From Owenia fusiformis (Eukaryota > Annelida > Polychaeta > Sabellida > Oweniidae): a stretch of 64,000 nucleotides of DNA. The position numbers were made by a program, and so were the translations under genes. Of this stretch, positions 23,001 through 33,800 are shown in pieces. The DNA lies in contig CAIIXF020000001.1 of the NCBI GenBank assembly GCA_903813345.2, positions 36,179,366-36,243,365 of the forward strand, given 5' to 3'. Below the pieces are notes generated by a model. It did not search any database, was not told the origin of the DNA, and saw only the letters and a list, made by a program, of their open reading frames with translations. Within the stretch, counting starts at the first letter, position 1. Every line of letters starts with the position of its first letter.

Positions 23001-26000
23001 ATACAAACATTAAGGTAGCTTGTCTTTTTTCTCTATTGCAGCTATGAGGATAAGGGCTTCCTCCTTTATATTCTAACATCAGCCAGTTTGCTGTAAAGAT
23101 CATCATGAAGTTATATAAAACACATGGAGAAGGAGATCTTATTATAAATAACATGTTGAAAGAACTGTAGTTACTTAGAAGAAGTAAATATCCATGACTA
23201 AACAAAATATGTTTTTTCTAGGTTATTATGAGCTATTATTCATTCATTCATTTTAAGTCATTTAACTCTCTTATAGATGCATGTGTTATGACTATAATTA
23301 TATGCTTATTATATTAGATGATTATCTTGGATGTGAGTGATATTTTTCATCTTTCATTTAAATATATAGAGGTTACTTCTTGGGAGGGATAGGATATGAA
23401 TTTTATTCCCAGAGAAAACATTGGCCGAGGGCGACAGCCCGAGTCTCAATATGATATTTTCCGAGGCCAATATCCTCAATTCTGAAGGAAAAATTCATAT
23501 TCCATCAATAACCTATCTATTCCATAATATTTTTTTGAAACTTATTCACTTTCAAGTTTGATTTTCAAGTCTGATGTTGACATAAAATGATACAATTTCA
23601 CACAATTTCTTTCATATATGACACTTTCACCTTTTATTCACAAGTTTTAAAATAGAACGAAAAATGTAAAAATCAGAACAAATTCCCAGGAATAGTTCTG
23701 ATACAGCATCTGATACAGGATTTTTTGAATATCAATTCTATTCCCTGTTTATTTCCCCCGAGAAAACGTGTTATTATAGAATAAAAGGAGGATATTCTAT
23801 GATTTATGAGTGATATGATATGAAATACATGCACAACCGAGCATAGTTAAATGATTCAAATCCAACTTTCCATACAACTGATCATTATTGCTGCCATATG
23901 CATTTTGAGTTAAATAGCAACAATCAAATTATTAAAGCAATAACATACTTCCGCCCTTTATTTGTGCTTCACTTATAAGTCCTACAACTGTAATGTTTTT
24001 CTTTTCTTTGCTGTATTGTGTGACCCCAGCATTAGGATGGCCAACCGTGTCAACCTCCTTGCATATTCCTATAGTATAGGAGAATTCATGTCCATCATCT
24101 ACTGGGTAGCTGAAAGAAAAAGATTCAATGTTAATGAGACAATGTTGACTTATTTTTGGACTTTCCAAGAAATGGTGATCAGATAATCATCTGTAGATAA
24201 CGAGGCTTACCATGATATGAGAAATGCGATTAGACCTTTGATTTGATTTGACATGACTTGAAAACTATATTTATTCTGGGTAGCTCCATCAGAACAAAAC
24301 TGGTCTTCCTATATAAGGTATGTCTATGGAGTAAGCATTACCTTGTTTTCAGGTAGGTAATACACAAAATACTTTAACAATTAAGTGTATCTATTTTTAT
24401 CAAAATGTTCATTACAGTTTGGGCAATGAATAAATGAGTAGTCGACTTTCTATTACCATTTTCAAGCCACGGTAGTTTGGAAGCCCCGATTTCCAATATT
24501 GTCTGGTTACACAATACATAAAATTTGTATATTTCACATTTAGCATACTCTCATCCATTGATGAATGACCTCTTCAAAATTCTCTTATTTTTAACATAGG
24601 AAATCCTCACTTCAGCAAACCCAAGACTAATTATTTATTGTCCAAACTGTACATTGTTCCATAATCTGGGAGTATCGCCAACTTTGTTTCGACAGATTGG
24701 TATGGGAACATACTGATATCTGAGGGTTCAGTCTAGGATCCCTGCCAAAGTTTGTGATGTACAGGCACTCATTTTTGACCTTCATTGCTATTGTAGTAAA
24801 ATGCACAGGAAAGGAACATGTAGCGACATCTGTTCTGAGTCCGAAAAGCTCTATCATGGAGAGATCTGCATTTTAGGCATAACAGAGACGTTCAAACTCA
24901 GTACTATATAGATGTCGCTATGTGTTACTGTGGTAACTATCAGCTATATCCTCTAGTCTGAATTTTTTTGAAATTTGGAATGAAAATATTCAGACTATAG
25001 ATTGTCTAGCCCAATTATTACTTTTTTCAAGGCCTGACTGCGTCGCTAACATGCTAAATATAAGAGTTAGCTGACGTTTGGGAGTCTGACTTACCTTCTA
25101 AAGGTTAGAACCCGAATCTTAATGAAACCATATCACCTTTGTTGCGTCGATGATGATGCATAAACATAGCATTTGATAGAAATTAGCGTGAATGCTTTTC
25201 CGACTTTTTCATTTTTCATCAATGTTGACTTCCGGGAAGGCGTTGTAGTTATCACGAAATAACGCATTGACCCTTGAACTTTACTTTGTTGACGTGTCAA
25301 CCAAGCATGTCTGGTGTGAAAATTAAAAGAATATTAAGCAATGTTCTACATCCGCCAAGCTAAGTGAAGTAGTCAATATTTAAAATTACCAATTTCAAGT
25401 GAAGTACGCAACGAACGAAACTGCGTGATCTACACTCCCACTATTGGTCTGAATGAAATGCTACGTAGAAATATGAGCCGTCTGCTGTATTAGTCGATTA
25501 ATAGAGTAAGACCTGTTGGTGATGCTTTATAATTTAGACCAAAACATTGAAGAACAAACGAACCTGTAAATCATGAAAACAACGAACAAATATTCGGTTT
25601 TCACATATGTTCGGTAATTTTTCGTATTGAAACTTCCGGAACTTACAAGGAAATCATTCATTTTCTCGATCCATGATTTACCTCTTGGATGTTGTGGCAA
25701 ATGCTCCATGGTTGACGGAACAAAGGTGATATGGTTTCATTAAGATTCGGGTTCTAACCTTTAGAAGGTAAGTCAGACTCCCAAACGTCAGCTAACTCTT
25801 ATATTTAGCATGTTAGCGACGAAGTCAGGCCTTGAAAAAAGTAGTAACTCTGTAGAGTCATGGGCTTTCAACTATTGAAAGCCCATGGTAGAGTGGATCA
25901 TCCATCCAGGATGCCACCAACAGTTGATGATAATAAACATTGCCCGTCCCCTTGTTCCCTTATATTTACCTCTTTCCTTTCAAAGGTTCAAGTTGTTTCA

Positions 26001-26121
26001 TCAATTTTTCGTCCACCACTGTTTTGTGATCTTTGAAAACACAATCACTGTTAACTAAATTTCTCCGCAGTTCATGCGCAACAAGCACTATATAGAAGGT
26101 CACAAGGGACAACAGATTCAT
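19940..26121 (-). CDS. M6PR: Cation-dependent mannose-6-phosphate receptor (six coding exons)
   Basis: The exons, in gene order, are 26121-25970, 24109-23949, 23090-22981, 21617-21469, 21242-21116 and 20071-19940. All junctions are GT-AG and phases close to give 276 aa; the human protein has 277. It is a single-pass type I receptor that carries mannose-6-phosphate-tagged hydrolases from the trans-Golgi to endosomes. A signal peptide starts MNLLSLVTF. The lumenal P-type lectin domain follows with its conserved cysteines. Residues aligning with the known ligand contacts are present: Gln in VTQYSK, Arg in EKRQATL, Glu in VEENKDK, Tyr in DCYYLFE. The membrane span is about [20 protein letters not shown]. 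The tail keeps the paired Cys (DGCNLICRS) and ends DDHLLPM, the acidic-dileucine GGA-binding signal, identical to the vertebrate one. Confidence 0.96.
20072..21115 (-). other. M6PR intron 5
   Basis: AT-rich intron containing a small MITE at 20428-20652. Nothing else was recognised. Confidence 0.6.
20428..20652. mobile_element. ~225-bp MITE with AATTGAACGGAGGGGGG-type ends
   Basis: TTAAAATTGAACGGAGGGGG at the left pairs with CCCCCCTCTGTTCAATTTAA at the right, then GTAATAT with ATATTAC. A second internal hairpin, GAGTTGTAACACCCAGTTGTTACAGAGTTAC, lies near 20536-20566. No coding. Confidence 0.7.
21116..21242 (-). CDS. M6PR: M6PR exon 5 (membrane span, tail start)
   Basis: Encodes [36 protein letters not shown] and FGNLQS. 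The [10 protein letters not shown] and GAKGxEQ parts are hallmarks of the receptor. Donor TCT|GTAAGT. Confidence 0.95.
21469..21617 (-). CDS. M6PR: M6PR exon 4
   Basis: Encodes [18 protein letters not shown] ... SAGSIFCI, the end of the lectin domain and the first half of the membrane span. It was found by translating between the flanking exons. Acceptor TGTTTTCCAG, donor AT|GTAAGT. Confidence 0.92.
21965..22372. mobile_element. Inverted-repeat element with ATGTATTTCATACC ends
   Basis: ATGTATTTCATACCAACTGAGGTTCTAGGTAC at the left (from about 21965) returns inverted near 22333-22372. Inside, at about 22048-22087, GACCGGGATGGATACA and TGTATCCATCCCGGTC form a near-perfect hairpin. It is followed by about 170 bp of poly-T/AT sequence. 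Probably a non-autonomous element. Confidence 0.65.
22386..22488. repeat. ~100-bp hairpin
   Basis: GGTTTTGGATACAGGATTTATCCC pairs with GGGATAAACCCTGTATCCAAAACC, and AAATATGTGTATCT with AGATACACATATTT, leaving a short GC-richer loop. It sits just right of the 21965-22372 element and may belong to the same repeat. Confidence 0.7.
22981..23090 (-). CDS. M6PR: M6PR exon 3
   Basis: Encodes [14 protein letters not shown] ... VCDPTKTD, with the Arg in EKRQAT aligning with a ligand contact and a Cys pair. Acceptor TCTTTACAG, donor GAT|GTGAGT. Confidence 0.93.
23091..23948 (-). other. M6PR intron 2
   Basis: AT-rich. A segment near 23395-23525 has GATATGAATTTTATTCC paired with GGAAAAATTCATATTCC around a GGCCGAGGGCGACAGCCCGAG core, and a related piece recurs near 23745-23800. 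No exon. Confidence 0.5.
23949..24109 (-). CDS. M6PR: M6PR exon 2
   Basis: Follows TTTCTTTCAG and encodes [19 protein letters not shown] through AQIKGG. It includes the Gln that aligns with a ligand contact. Donor GGAA|GTATGT. Confidence 0.93.
25021..25841. mobile_element. ~820-bp fold-back element with ~130-bp terminal inverted repeats
   Basis: The arm 25021-25151 (starts CTTTTTTCAAGGCCTGACT) is repeated inverted at about 25713-25841, nearly identical, and TA borders both ends. Each arm includes a GAAGGTAAGTCAGACTC-type sequence and TTAGCATGTTAGCGACG. The ~560-bp core encodes nothing recognised. A non-autonomous DNA element is the likely identity. Confidence 0.8.
25859..25887. repeat. Perfect 29-bp hairpin CATGGGCTTTCAA / TTGAAAGCCCATG
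   Basis: A perfect inverted repeat with a 3-base loop (CTA), 17 bp right of the fold-back element. A related hairpin with CATGGGCTCTA arms lies at 45592-45622. Confidence 0.7.
25970..26121 (-). CDS. M6PR: M6PR exon 1 (signal peptide, lectin domain start)
   Basis: Residues 1-50 plus two bases. The ATG at 26121-26119 is chosen because a hydrophobic signal peptide begins there. An upstream in-frame ATG (26202) would add a charged, non-signal leader. Donor AGAG|GTAAAT. Confidence 0.88.
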
Positions 26122-26472
26122 TTTATTGCAGTTTATCCATAAACATTTACGAAATGAATTATAAGGAAATGTTTTAATCAATATATAATAATATTGTTTC
26201 AAAAATTGAAAATCTCACTTCCTGGTTGACATGTGACACGTAAGCTGTTTGTAACGGCCGTTGTGATTGGTTCAACTTCAATTAAAACTGAAAGAACCAA
26301 TAGCATAAGACGTTTCAAAATTTACTCTAAATACCAAACCAATTGGGAAAACGAAAATATTAGTGGTCTTATATTCATGAATTAAAAATAAAACCTGTCT
26401 GGTAGAACGTCACTTGAACAGGTGTAAAAGGGTAGGAGGTCCTATCAAATTATGGTCCTACTCTCCATTGAT

Positions 26473-27056
26473 TTATATGGTGACATCAATACAACTCTTT
26501 CCCTCATTATCTTATACGCAATCATGGCCAGTAGGCTGTTAAGAAAGGGGACCATAATCCCTGGGGGACCATCATTTCTTTCACACCGGCCAAAAGAGTT
26601 CAGATTGCCGGCAGATAATCACATTTCAAGGTTCTTTGCCTTGGTAACCTAATGGCAGATTTTAAAAAGGCAATCACATAAGAAATATCAGATTAGAGAG
26701 AGTTAAGATACACAGCATTTGAAGCAGAATTTGGATGTAATACAATTTAAACCTAATATTGTCTAATGCAACTAGTCACAGAACCAACATGGCCGTCTAG
26801 GCAAATTCACACATAACTAGGCAAGGTGTCTCAGATTCCAGGAAATCCAAACACAGTAGCTCATATAACTACAGTGCATTATATCACCAATCACCGCATC
26901 CAAGGTCACTCATTATGTGGTTGCCGATGTGACAACTCAACTACAAATTGAAATTGATGCTTTGCCTTTAAGTGACAAGGTAGAGAATATTTTGCAATAT
27001 GTAAAAAGAATTTCAGTTTAAGACTCAATGCATTGAGAAATGACTTTTCCTTTCAG
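26473..27056 (+). repeat. Segmental duplication, block A (first copy)
   Basis: Nearly identical to 27249-27842 over about 585 bp. Differences are a few substitutions and two small indels (CAGGCTG versus CAGGGGCTG, and CAGCATTTG versus CAGGGTAAGCCCATTTG). It ends at CCTTTCAG. Confidence 0.9.
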
Positions 27057-27250
27057 TTTATTTATTTCTATTTAATCTTTCATAGCTATACGAATACGAC
27101 ACGTATGTTGCAAATAATTGGAATAGTTCAACGACTATGCAAGCTTCACTGGGAACACAAAAGACACACATTTTATTAAGATTTCAAACAAGTTTGTGTT
27201 CATGTGCATTCATCCATGTTCATTTACAGGGTATCAAAAACAAAGGCATT
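27057..27250 (+). repeat. Segmental duplication, block B (first copy)
   Basis: Nearly identical to 28811-29005, with TTTGTG versus TATGTG as a visible difference. In this copy block B follows block A directly. Confidence 0.9.
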
Positions 27251-27842
27251 ATATGGTGACATCAATACAACTCTTTCCCTCATTATCTTATACGCAATCA
27301 TGGCCAGTAGGGGCTGTTAAGAAAGGGGACCATAATCCCTGGGGGACCATCATTTCTTTCACACCGGCCAAAAGAGTTCAGATTGCCGGCAGATAATCAC
27401 ATTTCAAGGTTCTTTGCCTTGGTAACCTAATGGCAGATTTTAAAAAAGCAATCACATAAGAAATATCTGATTAGAGAGAGTTAAGATACACAGGGTAAGC
27501 CCATTTGAAGCAGAATTTGGATGTAATACAATTTAAACCTAATATTGTCTAATGCAACTAGTCACAGAACCAACATGGCCGTCTAGGCAAATTCACACAT
27601 AACTAGGCAAGGTGTCTCAGATTCCAGGAAATCCAAACACAGTAGCTCATATAACTACAGTGCATTATATCACCAATCACCGCATCCAAGGTCACTCATT
27701 ATGTGGTTGCCGATGTGACAACTCAACTACAAATTGAAATTGATGCTTTGCCTTTAAGTGACAAGGTAGAGAATATTTTGCAATATGTAAAAAGAATTTC
27801 AGTTTAAGACTCAATGCATTGAGAAATGACTTTTCCTTTCAG
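27249..27842 (+). repeat. Segmental duplication, block A (second copy)
   Basis: The second copy of block A, joined to the end of the first B through a shared TTATA junction. It is followed by the unique 968-bp segment C (27843-28810) instead of directly by B. Confidence 0.9.
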
Positions 27843-28810
27843 GCATGGTCTCCTAAAATAAACTCTTGATGCCATGCATCTTATGCAAATTTTGGAAAGC
27901 AACACCTTCAAACAAAGGTCATTCAACCTTACACTGAGTCCAGGGCTTAAATCATTAATAAAATCTTTGATTAAGTCTTCACATTTCCTACATTCTTTCA
28001 AAGTCATGCAGTTTATCACCATTGAACAGATTTTAAATGATTTTGGCCATTTTTGGATCAAAGTGAACCCCCTGGAATATTTTAATAAGTGAACACCCCT
28101 TGGCAAAAGCTCTTTATAGGGTTTGTACCAAGTGTTAATAAATATAGAACTGTAATCTCCACTATTTTGGCTTCTTAACTTACTGAAAAAACCTGATCAC
28201 TGGCCAATCTATTAGCCAACAAATATTATAGACTTAAATCAAAACATAAAAGCATATTTTATATAAATTGTTTATTGTTGTTGTTGACATTATGAAGTGT
28301 CAAGCACTAATATCACAGTTCAGTTGAGATTAGAATTCTCATACTAGAGGTTTCAGCACTAGCTACCCTCTATACCATTTAGTATTAATGGGCTTATACC
28401 CAAATTGTACATATTCCTTGTATACAGTGTACACCAATCATTTAATATACCAATGCAATCTATAATGTGTAAAGTTTCACCAAGGATTATTTAAATCATA
28501 TTTTTTCTATCAAGAAATTGATGTCCATTAAGTCTAGTGAGGCACATTCCAAAATACTATTATTCTTTTACTATAGCAGACAAGACACTAAATTCATTCA
28601 AAGATACATGAATTTTGCTACAAGACAAACATACAAACCAATATAGAGATGATCAATATAAACAAGTATGAATTTTTTATTAAAATGTCCTCCATATTCT
28701 TTCAATATTGAAACTGAACAATATTAGTATTTCAGTGAAAATTTTAAAATTGTATTTTAGAACCTTGAGAATGATAGGTTCTGTTTAATTATTAAGAATG
28801 CATGGAGTCA

Positions 28811-29005
28811 TTTATTTATTTCTATTTAATCTTTCATAGCTATACGAATACGACACGTATGTTGCAAATAATTGGAATAGTTCAACGACTATGCAAGCTT
28901 CACTGGGAACACAAAAGACACACATTTTATTAAGATTTCAAACAAGTATGTGTTCATGTGCATTCATCCATGTTCATTTACAGGGTATCAAAAACAAAGG
29001 CATTA
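28811..29005 (+). repeat. Segmental duplication, block B (second copy)
   Basis: The second copy of block B, starting TTTATTTATTTCTATTTAAT and ending CAAAGGCATTA, after segment C. The order A-C-B here versus A-B in the first copy implies loss or gain of C. Confidence 0.9.
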
Positions 29006-30772
29006 CCACTAGTTATTTTTGTCTAAGGAGAAGGGACTTATTTTCAGATTTATATAAATTTTGCCATTTTTAAGTGCTCTCATATGACACTTCATATATA
29101 TCTGCAAATAACATGAAATATGCAGTCAAATTTAGTTTGGAAAGTAATTCTGATTATGAAGACCAAAATCAACAAGAATCTGTCTGAAAGGAAGTTCTAT
29201 TGCCCTTCAAATATTTTTATTCTTTATTATAATTAGATGGAGAGCTTGGAGAGGATGACATAAAAAGTACTTATTAGTACTGGATTTCAAAACACTGCCC
29301 CCTGAATATGATACAACTGATATAAATTTGGCAAAGGAATGTTTATACATGGTCTAATACTAGTAACAACCTTGTTAATATTTTGACACCTATATACATG
29401 CTTAACTCAGGAGGATTATTTCAATTAAACCACAAAACATACGTGAAGTCAATGTGTGACATGTGACAGTGTTACATAACCTCTCAGATGAATAAGTTCC
29501 CATCTGGTCTTGCTGACTTTGTTCAGCATGTATAGGAAAATAACATGGCAAATGGTCTGTAGTTAATTATAACCAGAAGGTCTGAAATCATGTACCCTGC
29601 TTAAACAGATTTATAATATAACAAAGTCAGCACTAATAACATGTCCCCACTAAACACCAAACGTATGAAGTAAATTACCTAGAGGCTAGTAGTTGGTAGA
29701 TAATTTGGGGAAGATAACATGCCAGAGAATTATGAAGTTGAATAGTGGACCACTTCAAAAGCAAGTTTGAATATTTTATCATGAAAATCATGCATTTAGT
29801 CTTACATCACACATCTCTCTGAACCAGATCACTGACTGCACCCAGTGGTGAATTATTCCCACAAAAATAAAGCCATCATATCAAGCCAGAAAATTTTAGC
29901 TGAACTTATTTCCCAATATTTCTTCTTAAAATTGATAACTGTGAAAAATATTTCTATCCAAGCCTAATGTCACTGCAAGGGGAGAAACCCCTCCTTGTCT
30001 GTCAGTTTAAACAAGTCCAAATGTTAATGAATACAAAAATTTGTTTACATATTCTAAAACAGAAATCTCCACGTTGAATTAGTGAAACACTAATGATATG
30101 TCATCCCTCTTGTGGTGACATAAAAACAAATTAACATTTACATAAACATGTTGAATACAAAATTGAGCTTTTTGTGTGATTGACCAGGGTGTAATATTCT
30201 ATTTCATCTAAGTATTGCCCCATTCCCCAGGTAAAATGTTGAACACTGAAATCTAGGATTAATTAACCCAAATGCACCTAGCAACAAGTTGAATGCCATC
30301 AATCACAACATGAAACTTATCTTACACTTCCATTTACATTACAGTTGTACATACTGATATATATATTTGTATACCATACTGTACAAATCCCTTACTCATT
30401 CTGGTTCCTTGTTCTGTTCTCAATGTTCAGTCCTATTTTCTCTGTCTTCCAAATAACTTTATTACAAATTTGCAATTCATTCTTGATTTACTCAGTAAAT
30501 CATATTCAACTTCTATGTATTCATTCTCTTAGTTATTTTCATTCTATTTTTCATTTGATTCCTAAGGTTGGTCTCAATTGACCTGTCATCCTCTGGCCTT
30601 CAAAAGTGCCTAGATGACACCCTTAATGCCTAGCTGACACCCCAAATGCCAAGGTGACACCCCCGATACATGACTCCCAGATGCGTTTGTCATAGCACAG
30701 CAACACTAACATGCAGCACTTGGCACAGTGCAGGTATATTTGACATCTACCCAATTGTTGTGCGGCTTGCTG

Positions 30773-30851
30773 TCAGGTCACCTCCATTGCTGCGACCTTC
30801 TCTTTCACAAGACTCTCAATCAGTGTTGTATTTTCAGTGTCATGGTCATCC
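30773..30851 (-). CDS. EPC1: EPC exon 15 (conserved C-terminus)
   Basis: DDHDTENTTLIESLVKEKVA, then AMEVT and stop (30775-30773). Acceptor TATATTCCAG. The final AMEVT equals the vertebrate EPC1 end, which supports both the exon and the intron. Confidence 0.88.
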
Positions 30852-33800
30852 CTGGAATATAGTTGAAAACTTTTTGTAAATGAACCTTATTTACTCCAAA
30901 AAATGTTTTAGTTTTAGTACTTCTAATTTTGCATTGTCAGAAGAATAGAACTTTTAATTAAATTTGACAGGAATCAGTATAGTAATTTTAATGGTAGATG
31001 GAAATCACCTTGCAGTTAAACCTCATTACTTTAAAAATTGGTTTTTCAAAAATTTTATTTAGTCAAAAAGGGCAGGTGGATGGTTTGCAATTTAGCTGGC
31101 AAGAGTATCATCTTTTTTGGATTATGATACTTACTTTGGCAAAGCATTATTGTTGGCTGTGGACCCAACCTTAAGTAGGTTGGTAACTGGATGGGTGGGC
31201 GTGACTGCCTTTGTTGCTAGTACACTGACTGGCGATGGTGAACTTAACCCTGTTGCTATGGAAACTGGACCTGTTGCTATGGATACAGGAGTAGGTATAG
31301 TGGCATTCTGTGGCATGATTGGATAGTTGAGTTGTAGAACACTAGCAGCTGGTGATATTGAGAAGCAACTTGTTCCTAGGAATAGTAATAAAGATATAAA
31401 TCACTTGACATTCAACTATTGAGAAACATGCGTTATAGAGCATGGTTATAAATCCTCTGACATCCTTTAATTTTTAATTGCTCTAAATAACCCATTGATA
31501 TATTCATATCAGGGGCCAATAATGCATTGCCTCGGCCCTAGTATTGTTTCAAGATGATGCACTATAAGGAAGAAGCTTTACATGAGAATCAATCATTCAA
31601 ATACCTACCATCTGGGTCTGTGATTGGTCCATTGAGGGTGACTGTTGTCGTAGTGACTGTGTTTGTTGTATCTGATAATTGACTGAGACTTTGTGTAGTA
31701 CTAACAACTGCCGATGCTGCAAATTGTGCCGTCGCAGAGTCCAATGTAAACTTTGACGTTGGTTGTGAACTAAAGGAATGTTCTAAACTAAATGATGAAT
31801 CTAAATCAGTTTGTTTTAATAATTGTTCTTGTTGCTGCCTTTGCATTTCTATTAATTGCTCCTGATGATCATGAAAACTCTCAATATTAAACTCTGTTAC
31901 TGTAGGCACCGTGTCGATGGGAGAGAGGGCACGAAATGGCACTGTTGTAGGTGATAGTGGCTCATCAGTGGGTGTTCCAGGACGGAAATGTAAACTGAAA
32001 GAGAAATATGAAATTCTATGATAAGCAGAATTGACAGGGAGTAGGAAGTTCAAAACTTCAAATTCCATACAACAAGTACTGTGTACTCAAATGGATTATT
32101 TGAAAATACTTTCTTTCCCCATACCAATCACCTTGTTAAAAATTGTATCATCACTCACAATGTAAGTTGTCATTCTAAATATCAGTGTTTCATTTTAGTG
32201 ACACTTATGGAACGGTTTAATTGCCAGGATACCCCTAGAAAGTAGTTCATTGAGTGGGAAATACAGCAATGTCAATATTCAATTACGTTCCCCTAATTTT
32301 AGCAGTTTCCCAAAAATGACAATTGGCCCCTTACATCGTGACAGAATCATTTGGGGCCCCTCATCTTTCCATTTTTACACCTCAGACATTACCTCTTCAG
32401 TAATACAGTATTAGGAAAGACATGCTTCCAAAAGTGCCTAATTCTGTCAAGTGTTTAAGCTGAACGGAGAAAGCAATGACTAAACAATCAGCTCAAAGGA
32501 GTAGCCATTCATGAATGTATTTACATGTACTTACATTTTTCTTTCCTTTATATAGGAGGGATAATCTTGAAGACCATTTGGTGTATGGTAACCTGAAGAA
32601 GTGAAGTCTAAGTCAAACAAGCCATCATCCCAGGCAGTGCTGGCTCGGTCTAGTATTATCCTGCAAGAAGCAATCATATCAATTAAGAAGCTCATATATG
32701 ACCTCTAAAATAGGAATTATCTGACAGCTCCCCAATTTCATATGAGCGAATAAATACAAACTGGAAGAGACGACAAAAAAAAGTTAATGCATTTCACAAT
32801 ATCACTCAGAGCATTTTCACATAATAACACATTATAAAGGTAGATGTATGATGTTATACGTAATACACCACTAAAAGGTTATCAAACCATATAGATAGTA
32901 GCAACTATGAACTAAGGGAAATCCAGGTGACACAAAAAATGCCAACATCCAATTTTGGAATAACTTTCTCAATAATTAGTGAATTTTCATGATTTCTTTT
33001 GAGTAGATAGAGTGCTCAGAGCATGAAAGATCAGTATGCTTGTATAGCACTTTGAAATCTAAATATTTTTCGTTTTAGTGGAGGCATGCTCTGGCATCAA
33101 ATCACTCAAAACAATCAACAAGGCACAGACGTTAACAATATCGTACCTAAAACACAGCAGTGTGACAGTGAAGAATTAAGGACGGAAAATCCAAAATGGC
33201 CACCTTAAAATTTACCCAGAATGCCCAAAAACTAATCAGTTCTTAACTTTGATACGTAGAAACATCCCTGAAAATTTCAGATGAATCCATCAAATGGTTT
33301 GGCTGGAAACCTGTAGACAAGTCTTGAAAGTGAAGATTTTAGGACGGAAAATCCAAATTGGCCACCTTAAAATTAACCCAGAATGCCCAAAAACTAATCA
33401 GTTGTTAACTTTGATATGTAGAAACATCCCTGTAAATTTCAAATGAATCCGTCAAATGGTTTGGCTGGAAACCTGTAGACAAGTCTTGAAAGTGAAGATT
33501 TTAGGACGGAAAATCCAAAATGGCCACCTTAAATTTTACCCAGAATGCCAAAAAACTAATCAGTTCTTAACTTTGATACGTAGAAACATCCCTGAAAATT
33601 TCAGATGAATCCGTCAAATGGTTTGGCTGGAAACCTGTAGACAAGTCTTGAAAGTGAAGATTTTAGGACGGAAAATCCAAAATGGCCACCTTAAAATTTA
33701 CCCAGAATGCCCAAAAACTAATCAGTTCTTAACTTTGATACGTAGAAACATTCCTGAAAATTTCAGATGAATCCGTCAAATGGTTTGGCTGGAAACCTGT

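Larger units (their letters stand above)
24110..25969 (-). other. M6PR intron 1
   Basis: Holds a fold-back element (25021-25841) and an adjacent small hairpin. The open frame at 24627-24857 (-) has no recognisable similarity and no splice context that fits the receptor, so it is not called. Confidence 0.55.
26122..30772. other. Intergenic region between M6PR and EPC
   Basis: Both neighbours are on the - strand, so this holds the M6PR promoter near 26130-26400 and the EPC 3'-UTR near 30772. It contains the A-B-A'-C-B' duplication (26473-29005). The segment 27843-28810 has a 100-codon open frame (27804-28106, -) without recognisable family. From 29006 to about 30600 it is AT-rich with nothing supported. 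Confidence 0.5.

Noticed and set aside
26122-26202. Longer N-terminus for M6PR from the ATG at 26202
   Set aside because: The extra residues are charged and would bury the signal peptide; MNLLSLVTF at 26121 fits the family.
27804-28106. 100-codon - strand frame in segment C
   Set aside because: No recognisable family, no supporting splice sites, crosses a duplication border.
31131-31316. EPC ending at the TAA after NNNALPK
   Set aside because: The stop overlaps a strong GTAAGT donor, and splicing to 30851 restores the family C-terminus AMEVT.
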